Assembly: GCA_021234155.1 (NCBI GenBank)
Contig: JAJEKV010000075.1
Coordinates: 3,939,720 to 4,003,719, forward strand
Reading direction: 5' to 3'
Source: Isoetes taiwanensis
Lineage: Eukaryota; Streptophyta; Lycopodiopsida; Isoetales; Isoetaceae
DNA: 64,000 bases
A program made the position numbers and the translations under genes. Below the pieces are notes generated by a model, which made no database searches, had not been told where the DNA came from, and saw only the letters and a list, made by a program, of their open reading frames with translations. Below are positions 1 to 11,773 of the stretch, one piece after another (position 1 is the stretch's first letter; each line of letters starts with the position of its first letter).

Positions 1-270
1 TTTCTTGGGAGCTTCATTACAATCCGACCGCCACTCAGAGGTCCTCACCGGGTGATCAAAGGCAGGAGAAATGTTATTTCAAGCCATTGGAAGGCTATTG
101 TTGTCGGGTTCGAGGTGAGAGGGGAAGTATATATCAAGGTCAGACACCTATACACACCGACAGACATGAGAAAAGAAAAGATAAGATCTCGACGTAATTT
201 CCCTGAGCTTCGTGCTAATTGTGAGTTTCATTATATCTGTGCTAATCCGTCATTCATTATATTTTGAAGA
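1..270 (+). pseudogene. Fragment of a mobile-cluster gene, first copy
   Basis: Function not recognised. The frame open across most of this stretch resembles the minus-strand gene near 24015-24290, and the similarity is visible at DNA level over about 240 bases. Shared residues include a G-x-V/I-Y/F-x-x-V-R-H-x-Y-T-P core followed by a Lys/Arg-rich stretch and an L-x-A-N-C-E motif. The copy runs off the left window edge, so its start is unknown. The frame here stays open where the 24 kb copy has a frameshift, so the two copies together point to the true frame. A histone H3-like frame lies 600 bases downstream on the same strand, matching the mixture of genes found at 19-27 kb. Confidence 0.5.
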
Positions 271-339
271 AATCAACTAATTGGGTTTACGGTATCTCGA
301 ACTCTGTATTTCCGATGTCTTTGGACCTGGAACCATCGA

Positions 340-560
340 GTTCTATCACAAGCATCTTCCGTGCTTTCTATTATGATATTGGATCCTTGCTTTTTGAAGG
401 TCTGTTTGTCACAAGCATCTTCCGTGCTTTCTATTATGATATTTCCGTGCTTTCTATTATGATATTGGATCCTTGCTTTTTGAAGGTCTGTTTGTCACAA
501 GCATCTTCCGTGCTTTCTATTATGATATTGGATCCTTGCTTTTTGAAGGTCAAACAGAAG
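340..560. repeat. Tandem repeat, about 60-80 bp unit
   Basis: The phrase tcacaagcatcttccgtgct, followed by a run ending in ttgctttttgaaggt, recurs three times, with a partial extra unit in the middle. The copies are nearly identical, so the expansion is recent. Confidence 0.85.
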
Positions 561-887
561 TGCAGCTGCTAGAACATGCTAAAAAGTTATGAATTTCAAA
601 AAAGTAACTTGGTAGCTAGATTAGCTTTTTAATCTATTTGAACCTCATCTTAAAAGAATTCCCACAGTAGCGGGAATTGAACCTCCCACCCACAGGGTTG
701 AACCCCCCCAAACCCCCCCGTGCGAACCACTGAGGGCGGGCATCGTTTGTGTTTGAATTATAATTATTAATTAGATTTAAGCTTTAATAATGTTAGATAA
801 TATTAATGGCTAAGCCTTAGACTTAGAACCAAGACCCTTAAGCTAGATAGAGACAGCATCTTGATAGACACCAAGACTCCGATCGAC
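560..887. other. Non-coding spacer
   Basis: No supported gene. Around 660-745 a C-rich stretch contains, on the minus strand, a T-arm-like GGTTCAATTCCCGC motif. No full tRNA cloverleaf could be built from it. Confidence 0.4.
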
Positions 888-1148
888 ATGATGCGCACCA
901 AACAGACCGCTCAACTTCCTCGACAAGGCGAAACAGCCAGAGGCCAAGGAGGCCGAAGGAAACAAGAAGAGGAGAGGAGAGGGCGAAGAGGGGGAGGCCA
1001 AGGGTCAAGAAGCGTGAGAGCGGTGGTCCAATATTTTGAAGACTCAACAGCACTGCACAAGATTACGCCAAGGGGAGTAACTCTAATGAAGAAAGATATG
1101 CACTTAGCCATCATATCAAAGGAGAGCCTTATTAATTTAAGTAAATGA
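888..1148 (+). CDS. Small histone H3-like protein (shortened fold)
   Basis: An 86-residue frame beginning MMRTKQTA, almost the canonical H3 start M-ARTKQTA, with the Lys4-equivalent retained. A basic Arg/Gly/Gln-rich tail follows. The C-terminal third reads FED-S-x-A-L-H-K then RGVTLMKKDMHLA, which aligns with the end of H3 helix alpha2, loop 2 and alpha3 ([24 protein letters not shown] in H3). Helices alphaN and alpha1 and most of alpha2 are missing, so it cannot form a normal H3 fold. I chose the ATG at 888 because it matches the H3 N-terminus. It could be a deleted pseudogene or the end exons of a spliced gene. It sits between cluster debris (1-270) and the leader of an LTR element (1255). 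Confidence 0.6.
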   Translation: MMRTKQTAQLPRQGETARGQGGRRKQEEERRGRRGGGQGSRSVRAVVQYFEDSTALHKITPRGVTLMKKDMHLAIISKESLINLSK

Positions 1149-1254
1149 TAAAATTTGTTTAATACAAAGTGTTTTAGAGTAAATTATAAGTGTATAAAGT
1201 TACTTAATTAAGTTGAGTTAGTAAGTTTTAGCTTTTGTTTTAGTCAAAACAGAT

Positions 1255-1700
1255 ATCCTAGGCCAATTTGAGAGGATGTCTCACACGTCGCGCCAGGACA
1301 GAAAATGAAAAGTTCATTATCTGGCCCAGGCAACGTGAGACCATGCTGTGAGACCATGCCCCAAAAGTGCCCAAAACTGCTCCAAATCGACCAAATAAGG
1401 GGTCCATTCCGCCTAATTCGACGAGATAAGTAGGATTAGACCCTTATATCACCCAAATTGGACAAGTTTAACCCATTTTGAGCCAATGTCTCACACGTCG
1501 CGCCAGGACAGATAATGAAAATCTCATTTTCGGGCAACTTGAGCTACAGAGCTCCAAATCGCCTAAAATTTGTTGCGTTGGGACCGTTAGACAGCCTAGA
1601 ATCCATTTATGACCTCAAATTAGGATAGAAATGTCAAACCCCATCTCAAAATGACTAAAATTGCTCAAACCCTTGAATTGTTTTTCCAAACTGTAGTTTG
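1255..1700 (+). other. LTR-element leader with a duplicated motif
   Basis: The motif tgtctcacacgtcgcgccag occurs twice (about 1277 and 1489), each time followed by a close copy of gacagataatgaaaa. The stretch from about 1540, including aaatcg-cc-aaaatttgttgc, matches the reverse complement of the minus element's leader near 42440-42500. This places it between LTR and gag in the parent element. Confidence 0.55.
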
Positions 1701-4700
1701 TTTGTAGATAGAAGCATACCCCATTAGTAGCTCGCAAGTATTGCTCTCCGCTCGAAGCTGATGCCTTACTCCTAGATAGATGTGCTCAAGAACACCCCGT
1801 TGGTATAGTCATCTAGACCTCAGCATAGCAACCCAAGTTCAACTGTTCGTGCATCACCTCTGCTCATGCCAAAGGCATAGATCTTGACCTAATTCTGTGC
1901 CCTTCTAATAGAGTTTGACTTATATAGCCGCCACATCGACACTCCCTATTGCCAGGATACCTAGAAAGGAGATAGAGTCTAGAGCTGCCCAAGTCACTCC
2001 ATGTGTAGAGATTGGACTCCCCCAAACCAACTTTGCTAGGACCTTAGAGTATGCCTCAAACATCATGGAGGTTTTGCAAAACAACCCTCATGTCATGACA
2101 TACCACACGTCCTAAAGCCCTTAGACTTGTAGATTATAGATATGTCTCCAGTAATGCTGCTCAGCCATCTTGCTTGCTTATAGAACCCAAAATGTTGTAG
2201 GAGAGCCCTTCAAGTAGACCCTTAGACTCTAGAACATACGAGCGTTACTTTCGAAGGGACAGGGCCAGAGCCATAGAAGAGCTAGAGGCGCAACTTCTTG
2301 TCCCAGCCGATGTACAGACAGATAAGGAGAGGAGACCGAAAAGGCAGACCCAAGAGAGGGAAGCACAAAGACAAACACCTCAACCGACAAACGAGTAGAA
2401 CGGGACACCACCGGCCTATCATCAATCTTTATCAAATGGGAAGAATATTTGGTAACCAACGGCATCAAGAATCTTCTAGATGTCAACCTCCCGGCTACCA
2501 CGTCCACAAGCTCACATCAGAAAGAGGATCTCGACGACGTACATGAGTTTCAAATGGAAGAATGCAAGGCAGCAAAATACAGGTGCAGGAAGACGTTAGA
2601 CATCGATGCCACATTGGCATCATGAGCTAAGGTCAGAGGGCATAATCTTTCATTGAGGAGAGAAGTCATGGCGACACATGAGCGTATAGAAACCGGAGGG
2701 AAGACAACCACGACCTTGCAGCCCAGCAGCTCAAGCGAACGTCATGCAACGTCAACAAAAGGAGCAACCAAGCTAGGCAACCACAAAGCACCTAAGGCTG
2801 ACCCGGACGAGCTTCCAGCTCCCTTGCACCAGCAGGAGAACTTTCATCGGTTCCAAAAGGTAGGAGACCATGAGGGGGAGGAGACACATATCAGGGAACA
2901 TCTCCGACTTGAAGGCCTATATCAGCATTAGGGGCAAGATCAAGGAGGAGAATATTCTGCTCGAACAAGAATTCTGGACCCAGAAACACCTAGAAACCAA
3001 AGGAAGGACGACCTTACTACGTCAGCCAAGGAGTGCGAGACTCGAATGGATAGGACCCAAGGGACGGAGGAGACGACCTAGCCAGCAGGTACAAATCACG
3101 CAAATGCGACTAGAAGGAGCCATGGTAGGGGCAATGGAGATGACCACACTTCCAGGCACAGGAGAGGCACCTCGGAATGAAGCAAATCCCAAGCAACAGG
3201 AGTCGCACTCAGAAATTCAACCTGCAGAGGAATGACAATGCCTGCCTACCGACCACGATCTCAGAGCTTCGAAGATATTCAAGAATGCTTGACTGCAACA
3301 GCCAGGTGATCCTACTCAAGCGATCAAAGGCACCCACATCGGCAACCTTGCAACGACACACCGCATGTAGGGACGTTGAGCGGTCACCGCATTCCTTACG
3401 ACGGACATACACATTAAGGAGGATCATCTTTTTCAAGGGATCAGATCGACGAACACTCTTCGCAACTTGGGGTGACGAGCTCGGATCAGACATGAAGCTC
3501 AACAATAGTAGCAGCATCTCAAGGAATCCCGGAGTCAACCAGAACGAAGAAGATGCAGCAAAACCGAAGAATCAAACGCTTTAGGAGGAGGGGAAACCCT
3601 AAAGGAGTATAAACATTTAAGTAGATCTTCGTAATTGTTTTGGAAAAGTGGATGAATTAAAATCCCAATGTAAATACGTATATGTCTATTGTATATCTCG
3701 GGGGCTCACAGATATAGTGGAGAAACATGAGTTTAAAGTCATGTTTTACGGATTTAGCGCTTAGATCAGGAAGCCCCTTCACTTCGACTACCAAATGAGG
3801 AAGCAAGGAAGCACAACTATAGCCCAAGATCAAAATGGAAGAGCAAGTACGAGGGAGAAACGACCAGAGCCCAAGCAAACCTTCGACTCCAAACACTTCC
3901 GGAAATGCCCTCAAGTAGAAGACTGCTCGTCCACCCAATGTCAGAATAAGAGACAACACCGGTCATGTCAAGATCATCAGCGCTGCACCAGGACATCGTC
4001 AGGATGCAACACTACATCTTGTGGCAGCTGCAACACTTGACGAACTAATGACATGAGTGGCCTCAACAATAGAAGGAGGAATGCCCGAACATCAACGAGC
4101 CAACTAAGAAGGCAACATCTCGACGACCATAATTCCACCTTGTGGTAATATAGGGTGATGTGCTATGACACGCGTATTACATGGAGATGCACTTACGAAA
4201 GGCACCGCGACGAGGAGATATGCCTTCAACGACTGGGTGATGGCTTCGTCAGGTACTCCTACCAGTAATTAGAAGAGAAGAAGCCGATCATATCTCCGAT
4301 ATGTGGCACGTCAAACGCCCAAGGTAGAAGCATTCGACACCTTAACGACAAGGATAGCAACTGAAGCACCTTCGGCAAAAAGAGAGTTCAAGATAATAGC
4401 CAGGCTATTCAATGACAAGAGTATATCAAAGGTCAGGAACTCAAAGCTGGAGAAGTGCTAGCAACCGACTTCTTCCACGAGCTCCCTAGAGGCAACAGGA
4501 GGATCAAAATTGACGAGCACAATCAAAGCCACCGGAAGGTACCTCAAGACAAGAAGACGGCATAGCACTGTGGAACGTGACAACGTCCAAGCCATGTGAT
4601 CGAGGGGATCAAACAAGCAAGTTTGGAAGCTCGATATGGAGAAGCAACTAGGCGAGGCGAGCCGATGACTTGCATGTGGACTTGCATGCAACTTGGTGAA

Positions 4701-5560
4701 CCCAAGGATGGACGATTCAAAGAACAACTGCAGAAGAGAACAACTCCAGAGGAGTATAGCCAAAGGAATCGCGCACAGCCTCAAGAGACGCCTTCAAATA
4801 GCTTCGAGTATCATGAAGGGGGAACAATTACCGCCCGAGAACAGGATCAGGAAGCAGACCGAAATGTCGAAGCATCAACGACCAGCACACCTTTAGTTAG
4901 AATGTGATGCAAAGCGTGTTGTGCCATAGCCGATAAACATCGGAGGGCCCAAGTATATCAACAAGTTACCCCGGAGTATGAGCTGACGTACAAATAGCAG
5001 GATATAGATCATCAACACCATTGCACCAGAGGAACACCGATGACATTTCCAAGGAGTAGGTGTGCAACTCGAAGGGAGGCACAAGGGGGACCTAATAGCT
5101 CTAGTACTAATTGTAATTATGTAAGTTATATGCTTTGCATATATAGTTCCCTTGTTATTCCTTCCCTCCCATAGCATAACAGATCAAAGGAAGAGATGTC
5201 AGGCAATTTGCAGGGGTGAAGCAATCAACATCCTCAACACTCTTCGGGCAACACGATAACGACAAGAGGACTTGACGTATGAGACGTCGATGGAGTCGAA
5301 GAAACAATATCGGATACAGAGTCGTCCTTTAGCTGCCAAGACAAAGAGTTCAAGATGAAAGATCTTTTTCAACGGTGCCACCTTCAGGCTTTTGAAAAGC
5401 GGCATGGAAGATTTTAAGTGATCAACTACACCATCAAGCCACCAGCAATGAGAGGCTTCTAAGAACAAAGTCAACCTCTACATCAAAGAGGATCCACCGT
5501 CAAGGGGATTGAAGTATCGAGCGACTCGGAAGAATGTTACCTTGCTACTTCAAGCAGGCA
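1700..5560 (+). pseudogene. Degenerate interior of the old LTR element (gag-like composition)
   Basis: From about 2230 to 5500 the plus strand is purine- and C-rich with little T, as in many gag regions, and holds many short Lys/Arg/Gln-rich frames (for example 2298-2546, 2653-2931 and 2870-3235) interrupted by stops and frame changes. No CCHC knuckle, protease or polymerase motif could be read. I do not annotate the individual short frames as genes. Confidence 0.35.
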
Positions 5561-7275
5561 ACGAGTGGATGAGCTTCTAGCAAGCTCAAGGATCTAAGGC
5601 CATGGGGCCTAGTAGGTTAATGTAGGGATGGTAACATCCATATTAGGATTAGAAGGCATTCTTAGATATTCTCGCCGAAAGGATTGCCCCAATATTGAGC
5701 TAAGCGTCAAGTATTGGGAAGGAAACGCATAGGAGTAACTAAAATTATACATGATTGTTAACAGTCATCCAACGTATTGAAACCACTTGGTGAGATTGAT
5801 CTCCTCGCTAAGAAGGAATCATTACTAGGATAATTGTTGACCATGAATAAATCTAGTACCTCCAAAGAATAATCCAACCGAAAGAAAAGAAGTAATCTAA
5901 CAAGTCCGGCCAACTTGTTACGATGGCATCAATTTGATTGGTAGGAATATTCCAAGAGTTTAAATAACTAAGAGAGGGGGAATCTCTAGAACATAAAAGA
6001 ATAATACATGTAAGGTACATCTAAAATAAGAATTATAGTAATCAAATAGTCTTTGGAGCCAAAAGGAATTGTCATGATGACAAAACCTTGTGGTTTAGAA
6101 TCGTTCTAGATAAGTAGGTAACCCATAACTATATTGAAATAAATGATAACATAAAACGTGCATCTATCTTAGATGGTTATATATGTTAGCTAAGGCTAGT
6201 AAATTAATGCGCTAAGTAAGAAGCATATAACCTCTTAAGGGGAGATAATAGATATGACGTTGTGTACAACGTCATTGAAGGGGTGCAGGACCATTTTCTT
6301 TTCGAAGAAAGTGGGAGGGATCAATCTTATGATTGAACGTACTTGCATCGAATTGACCGACCCGTAGAATAGAGTTCACTCCGGCAATGGCCGAAGCGAA
6401 TAGAGCGTAAGATAGATAGATACCTTAGTGCTCAGGAGGCCTTCAACGTGCGGGACTGACGTAGTAGCTAACTACACCAATGAAGTGGAGCAAAAGTATG
6501 GGAGCAATGCAACGACCAAGTCATCTCCAAATTACTCGACGCCGGCTCAATGGGTGGATGCGTTCTAGCCTTAGGTAAGGTGTGCCATGCATTATAAGCT
6601 TTAATGTGTCTTATTGATAAGTTAAATATAGATCCTAATAACTGCATAGAAGTTGCCGTACGTATATGTATCGTAGGGAAATAAGTTAAATAACAACGAT
6701 AATGTGAGGTAGCATGTTTATAAATCCTTCGCAAGGATGCAATTCCTTCCAAGGATAGCTATATGACCTCGGGGTCCTTATAAATATAAATAGAAAATAG
6801 AATTCGGATATACTTAAATACATCTTAGGGATATACTTCCAAGGGTAATGCAGGACCCAAGGAAGAGAATAAGAAGCACATCTAATTCTTGTGTATGATA
6901 ATTAAAACCTTGTCTATGTAACAATAGGTCGAAAGTAGGGTTATTGTTTAAATAATCGCGATCTAAAAGTCGTTAAATATTGCAAAGCTTAGAGTAAATA
7001 TAATTGTACTATCGGAAGTAATGTATCCGATACTATGATAGTGTTAATTCATAAATATTACCTTAGGGTAATTATGTTAATCACATGCATTAAAGGAGCC
7101 AGTAGAAATTGGCTCAGGCATGTCGATTGGTGTTTAGATTAGTCTCATGAGTAGTTACGATTGTGAGTTGCATGCGTATTTACCGATGATGGGACCACTA
7201 CGGTGATCTCTAGGACGTGGTGTAATGTCAATGTAGGCATGACCGCGTTTCCCGCTGACGAGTGGAAGGTAGATT
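5560..7275. other. Non-coding interior, no gene seen
   Basis: AT-rich sequence without a convincing frame. It lies where the polymerase gene would be in a complete element, so that gene is deleted or decayed beyond recognition. Confidence 0.5.
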
Positions 7276-8272
7276 AGAAAGTCTACTTACATCCCCGCGA
7301 AGTAGGCGACCTCGAGAGAAAGGAGGTCATTGAGAGATGCATTGATAGGAAATGCACCTTTAGCCCCATATATGCTTTGATAGGAGGAATCTATCCTTCA
7401 CGCCCCATATACGGGAAGGATATCCTCCACGCTGGGCAACTAGAGGTGTAGGCATGAGCGGCATATAGGCATATAAGCTGTCTCAAGACCATAATGGAAG
7501 ATCCACCCTCTTCCTATGCCGGGAGATTAGCCATGCATCCATGTAGATAGGTGGGGTGGTCACCATATAACCAAAATTTTTGTAATAATTAATAATAGGT
7601 AGTGTCGACCTGCAGGCCTAGAGCGCTCCGGAGGGCAAGGAGGTCGAGCTACGAAGGCTTGCAACACAAAATTTTGTATAATGTGTTGCAAGGGATGAAG
7701 AGTACCTTAGAAGTGTAAATTTTGTACGAAATTGATAAACTTTGATTAACTTAAATGTTGTATTAAGTAAGGTTAATAATTACCTTTATGTGGATTAAGT
7801 TATGAAGTGATAAGTAATTGGATAATGAAATAGTACAGTAATGTCTTAAACATTACCTTAGAGTTATTCTAATAAGTAAGATAGTAAGTAGGCAATTATA
7901 GATATTGTAAAATTAATGCAGGATTTTAAGGTGCGAAGATTTGCAACACAAACTTTGTTGGAATGTGTTGCAAGGAATGAAGAGTACCTTAAATAATAAT
8001 TGTATATGAAATTGTTAAATTGTGATAAACTAAATGTTGTGATAATAGAAACTAATAAGTACCTTGTTTTAGTAGAAGTTATGAATTGACAACCTATTTG
8101 ATAATGTAATGGCGTAATAATGATTTAAAAATATTACCTTAAGGTAATCGTAATAAACGTGTAAGTATTATAGTAGTATATCGTATGCATCAGGTTGATT
8201 GCAGGTTAGGAAGATTCCAAGGTGGGGAGACCCGCGATCTTTGCAGACGACATCATTTCAAGGTGGGGAGAA
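7275..8272 (+). other. 3' non-coding region of the old LTR element
   Basis: Matches 43050-43758 (plus) and 35023-35720 (minus) in order: the tagccccatatat and acgggaagga blocks, the tgtaggcatgagcggcatat block, and the paired tccaaggtggggaga motifs that precede the LTR. It is about 270 bases longer than in the other copies because of an internal tandem duplication. Confidence 0.75.
7650..8090. repeat. Tandem duplication (about 275 bp) with a conserved stem-loop
   Basis: Two diverged copies each contain ttgcaacaca, a short loop, tgtgttgcaa, then gaagagtacctta. The inverted arms form a 10-bp perfect stem in both copies, while the loops and flanks have drifted. Confidence 0.75.
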
Positions 8273-9960
8273 TGTGGCGTTCCGGCCGATTATCTGGGTC
8301 CCAGGCGTATCTTTGTCTTTGCCCTAAATCGCAGCATTACCCACCCCAATCGACGCGATATATCGGCGTGTAGCGGGCTAAAGTAGCCCTAGGGGGCAAC
8401 TTGCTAGGTATGTGCATTTCTTATTAATGTGCACATGCACATTTATTAAGGTGCACGCATTTCCATGTGGGCACATTTAGGTGCACACATTTCCATGTGG
8501 GCACATTTAGGTGCACACATTTCCATGTGGGCCCATTTAGGTGCACACATTTCCATGTGGGCACATTTGGGTGCACACATTTCCATGTGGGCACATTTGG
8601 CCACCTAGCCCTTAAAGGCAAGTGGGCCCATTTCCAATTATCCCACATGCCTAAAGGGGATAACTGAAAACCCTAGCCAACCCCTTGTCTATTTAAGTAG
8701 GAGAACCCTAACTTGCCCATTTTCGTTTCTAGGGTTTTAGAGCTCTGTTTTGACTGCCCCAAGGGTCAAAACCGCCTCCCAGACTCTGTCTGAGAGAATT
8801 GCATCATTAGTTTTCCTTGATTCGAGCATCTCAGCAGGATGGTCGAGCTCAGGTCAGGAGGAGGAACTCAAGGATCAGGTATTTAGGCAATTTAATAGTC
8901 TAAACCCCATTTCAGCCATCGAATCAGTAGGTTTAGCCTCTTAAATTGCCCATAGCAGCCCTCTAGATCTCTAGATAGCATATTCTAACTAAAGAACCTA
9001 ACTCTATGATGTAGATTAGATCTAGTTCTTTAGTTCTCTGTGAAGTATATGGATGATGTATCTCTATGAACTCCTTGTATTGGGAAGGGGGGTAGAGACC
9101 TAAAGCTTTGTAGTTGATGCTCCTAGAGTAGCCTCTCTAGCACACTGTAGATTCGGCCTGTGTACAAGAACCACACCTGGTTGTGGGTGAAGGGGCCGGG
9201 CCCGGCTAAGAAGGAGATTCATGTTCGACTCTTGAACGATCCCTATGGTGTGTTAGTGCTACCGGGGATCATTGTGACTAGGTCTAATGGCTTGCCACTG
9301 AGTGCGGGCAAGGCATGGGCTCGACACCCGTGGGGTGGGGTTCACCTTCCCCTACCTGCTCCATCGGGACTGGGGAGATGCAACCCAGGAATAGCCCCTT
9401 TGGCTATGCACCCGGAGAGCTCTGGTCCAGTCCCAACACTTTTCAGCCTACTGCGCAAAGTGTGCACAGGGAGGGGCGGATGGAGTGGACAACCCAATGC
9501 CATGTTCTTATGCCGGCCAAATCCATTGCCATGAATTACATGCGCAATGAACTCGGAGACCCCCGTCGGTCATCCCTTGATCCGAGCCACGGGTAGGATT
9601 TCCCATATGTATTGTGCTTTGATCTTTATCTATGCGGATGTTGATGGACCACCCTTCGAGGTGGATATGTGATGTTGATGTATGTACTACTGACATGTAT
9701 GTTTATGCTTCCGCAGCTAGGTAGGCCCTGAGGGAGACGGGGTAAATGACCCCTTCACTCTTCCCACTGGAACCCGTTACGGTTGCAGTGTTATGTGGAG
9801 GGCCTTGTATCGGCATGGAGCTGGTATGGGGGATGAACTCCTGTTTGCATACGGTGGAGTGCAGGTATCACAGTAGGGGCGTCCACGGTGGCGGTGGTCA
9901 TCGGTCTTCCATGGGTATTTCTCGCTTGCGACACTGCTTGAAGTTTTCCTGATTCATCTT
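8273..9960 (+). repeat. LTR of the old plus-strand element
   Basis: Starts TGTGGCGTTC directly after the purine run AAGGTGGGGAGAA, the usual start of a plant Ty3/gypsy 3' LTR. Homology to the reverse complement of 33430-35022 is patchy but ordered, including the ttgggaagggggtagagacc block (about 9080) and the ggagacgggg block (about 9735). A TATA-like ctatttaag lies at about 8690, followed by an aaccctaac telobox-like motif, which fits a Pol II promoter. The right end is approximate. Confidence 0.7.
8440..8600. repeat. 30-bp minisatellite inside the LTR
   Basis: About five units of the pattern gtgcacacatttccatgtgg plus gcacatttag, head to tail, with single-base changes. Both strands stay open across it, which is a by-product of the 30-bp period. 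The other copies of this LTR lack it. Confidence 0.9.
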
Positions 9961-10200
9961 GCAGGTAATGGAATCACGTTCAGGACCAGAATGAGACCAC
10001 ATGGCTAGATGGAGGCCAATGTTGCTGCACTCGGCAATTTGATGTATATTTATACGCACCAAAATTATTGATGGTATGTACCCACCAAAATTATTGATGG
10101 TATATACATAGAAATTATTGGATTATATACATACTTGTATGGTACTTTCATTATAATGGCATATATACCTGATTTCTCTTTAAATAGGCATCTATGCCTT
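9960..10200. other. Short non-coding spacer with a small tandem repeat
   Basis: The phrase accaaaattattgatggtat is repeated at about 10058 and 10085. No gene is seen. Confidence 0.5.
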
Positions 10201-10330
10201 CATTGTCTATCATTGTCTTTGCTTCTTGTTTGCTCATTGCCTCTTGTCTGCTTCTTGTCTGCTTCTTTGCCTCCTTCCCCCTCTTGTCTGCTCCTTGCCT
10301 CCCTGTCTGCTCCACTAATTTCTTGCAAAT
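10200..10330 (+). promoter_or_regulatory. Pyrimidine-rich tract before SLDQY gene copy A
   Basis: A low-complexity run of ttgtctgcttcttg-like units. Similar ctt/ttg tracts lie immediately upstream of the other two copies (15545-15725 on the minus strand and 24780-25050 on the plus strand). The tract is therefore a constant part of this gene, probably its leader or promoter. Confidence 0.45.
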
Positions 10331-10394
10331 GGTAACTTTGCAAGAACATCCTCGGCCCAGGCTGATTGAATACACTGCAAAGCGTCGCGCAGAA

Positions 10395-10890
10395 ATCGTG
10401 CACTTTTGATGATTTTTTTTGCAACTTTTGGGAGCATCGATGGCGTCCGCAGTCCAACCCACAGGCTTGCAAGGCAGCTGAGCAACTTCATTATCGATCG
10501 CTATACTCGTCATCTCCCTCCACTGGAGGAGATCAATTTGAGTCAGGCAAGGTTCACTCTAAGTGCTTTCATTGAACCCCCCTCAGATTTAAAGATAGGC
10601 TAGAACAGTTGAAGGACATGCTTTTCCATGGTTTCATGGCCTACTCTCTGGATCAGTATGCGCCTCTGGTCATTCCTACTAGTGAGAAGAATAGGATTTA
10701 TATCCTCATTGAACTTTACAACTTCCATTACAAATCTTTTGTGGATATTGGTAAGCTCCTATTCCGTTCCCTTGACTTCAACATCCCGTGGTTACTGTCT
10801 AAATTCCCCACCTGGGATACAATTCCTTGGGATACACGTGACCTATGGCTACATAGCACACAACACATAATAGGTACATATCACAGGTGA
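10395..10890 (+). pseudogene. Unknown mobile-cluster gene (SLDQY family), copy A
   Basis: Function not recognised. It is read in two overlapping frames (10406-10603, then 10609-10890), so one frameshift separates the halves. Shared features with copy C (25056-25646), in order: an L-x3-L-x-NFI-x2-R segment, P-L-x-EIN, EPP, a Gln/Leu-rich stretch, A-x-SLDQY, a Tyr-rich middle (FV-x2-G-x-LFFR) and WDTR-x-LW near the end. Overall similarity is low but evenly spread and motif order is kept, suggesting an old family held under selection. A palindrome fragment follows at 11090. Confidence 0.5.
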
Positions 10891-11089
10891 AGATACTCCA
10901 TTGGAATATGTGTATAAACTGGTATAAAGATTTTCATAGAAATTAAGTATATAAGCAAGTGATTTTCGTGTAATTAAGTAACATCTTCATGTAATTAAGT
11001 GATTTTCGTGTAATTAAGTAATTAAGTAATATCTTCTACCATTTTCCTTGTTTTTTTTCATGTGATTGTTCTATTTGTGGTCATATTAT

Positions 11090-11180
11090 TGCAGTAGCCA
11101 CGGTCTTGAAATCGCTTTCGATTACAAATTATTGAAGGGCCTATTTATGCCGTGGCTCACGATCTCTATGAGATCCCGTT
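11090..11180. repeat. Palindrome-array fragment 1
   Basis: Contains gtagccacggtcttgaaat and, 40 bases later, attacaaattattgaagggc followed by gccgtggctcacg. It is the reverse complement of units in the array at 14461-14775, where ccttcaataatttgta follows each palindrome. It lies just past the end of SLDQY copy A. Confidence 0.7.
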
Positions 11181-11773
11181 TTGTTACCACCACCGAATGG
11201 TATAATACTTCAGCATTATTGGTATTATTCTTCATCATTCTTGGTATTATACTTCAACAGTATTAGTATTATACTTCAACATTATTGGATTCGTAGCTAT
11301 AAATTCTTTCAGCTTCATTAGAGTTTTTTTGAGGTCAAATAAGGGCCTCCTAAGAATATATTAAGGGGGCCACCACGTAGGATCCCGAACCTAGCTTCCC
11401 CCCTCCATACCTAAATTTCACTCTCCCTAACCTAACTACCTAACCTCCCAAACCTAACCCCCGAACCTAACCCATAATCATTATTTCCTAACGACACGAA
11501 TATTTGATGATTATATATCTAGGATTTTCGTTTTCCCACCTTGAGCTTATGCCATCGAAGCTTCAGCACCATCGATCGAGCTTGCCCTCGCCATCGACCT
11601 TGCCATCGCCATCATCGGCGTAGCGATCTTGCCATCAGCGCCCGGGCAGTTTTGAATTGAATTATGGCGGTTCTTGCCGGCAAATAGAGCGAAATTTTCA
11701 ATTTAAATTGCTTTTTTGGCAAGAATCTTCTAATTCTAATCTCCGCTCGGTTCTCGGTCTTTTTGCAACGTCA

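Larger units (their letters stand above)
1255..9960 (+). mobile_element. Old plus-strand LTR retrotransposon, 5' LTR missing
   Basis: Three parts correspond to the better-kept minus-strand element at 33.4-42.8 kb: a leader at 1255-1700, a 3' non-coding part at 7275-8272 and an LTR starting at 8273. The order leader, interior, polypurine tract, LTR is preserved. No reverse transcriptase, integrase or chromodomain could be read between 1700 and 7260, so this copy is either very decayed or a large non-autonomous derivative. The expected 5' LTR is absent, because unrelated cluster debris lies directly upstream of the leader. Confidence 0.65.

Noticed and set aside
660-745. Possible tRNA gene (minus strand, T-arm-like GGTTCAATTCCCGC)
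   Set aside because: No matching D-arm or acceptor stem could be found. At best a scrap of a tRNA-derived repeat.
8424-8667. Open frames with repeated PTWKCVHLN or CTHFHVG units
   Set aside because: Both strands are open only because the minisatellite period is a multiple of three. There is no start context or homologue.
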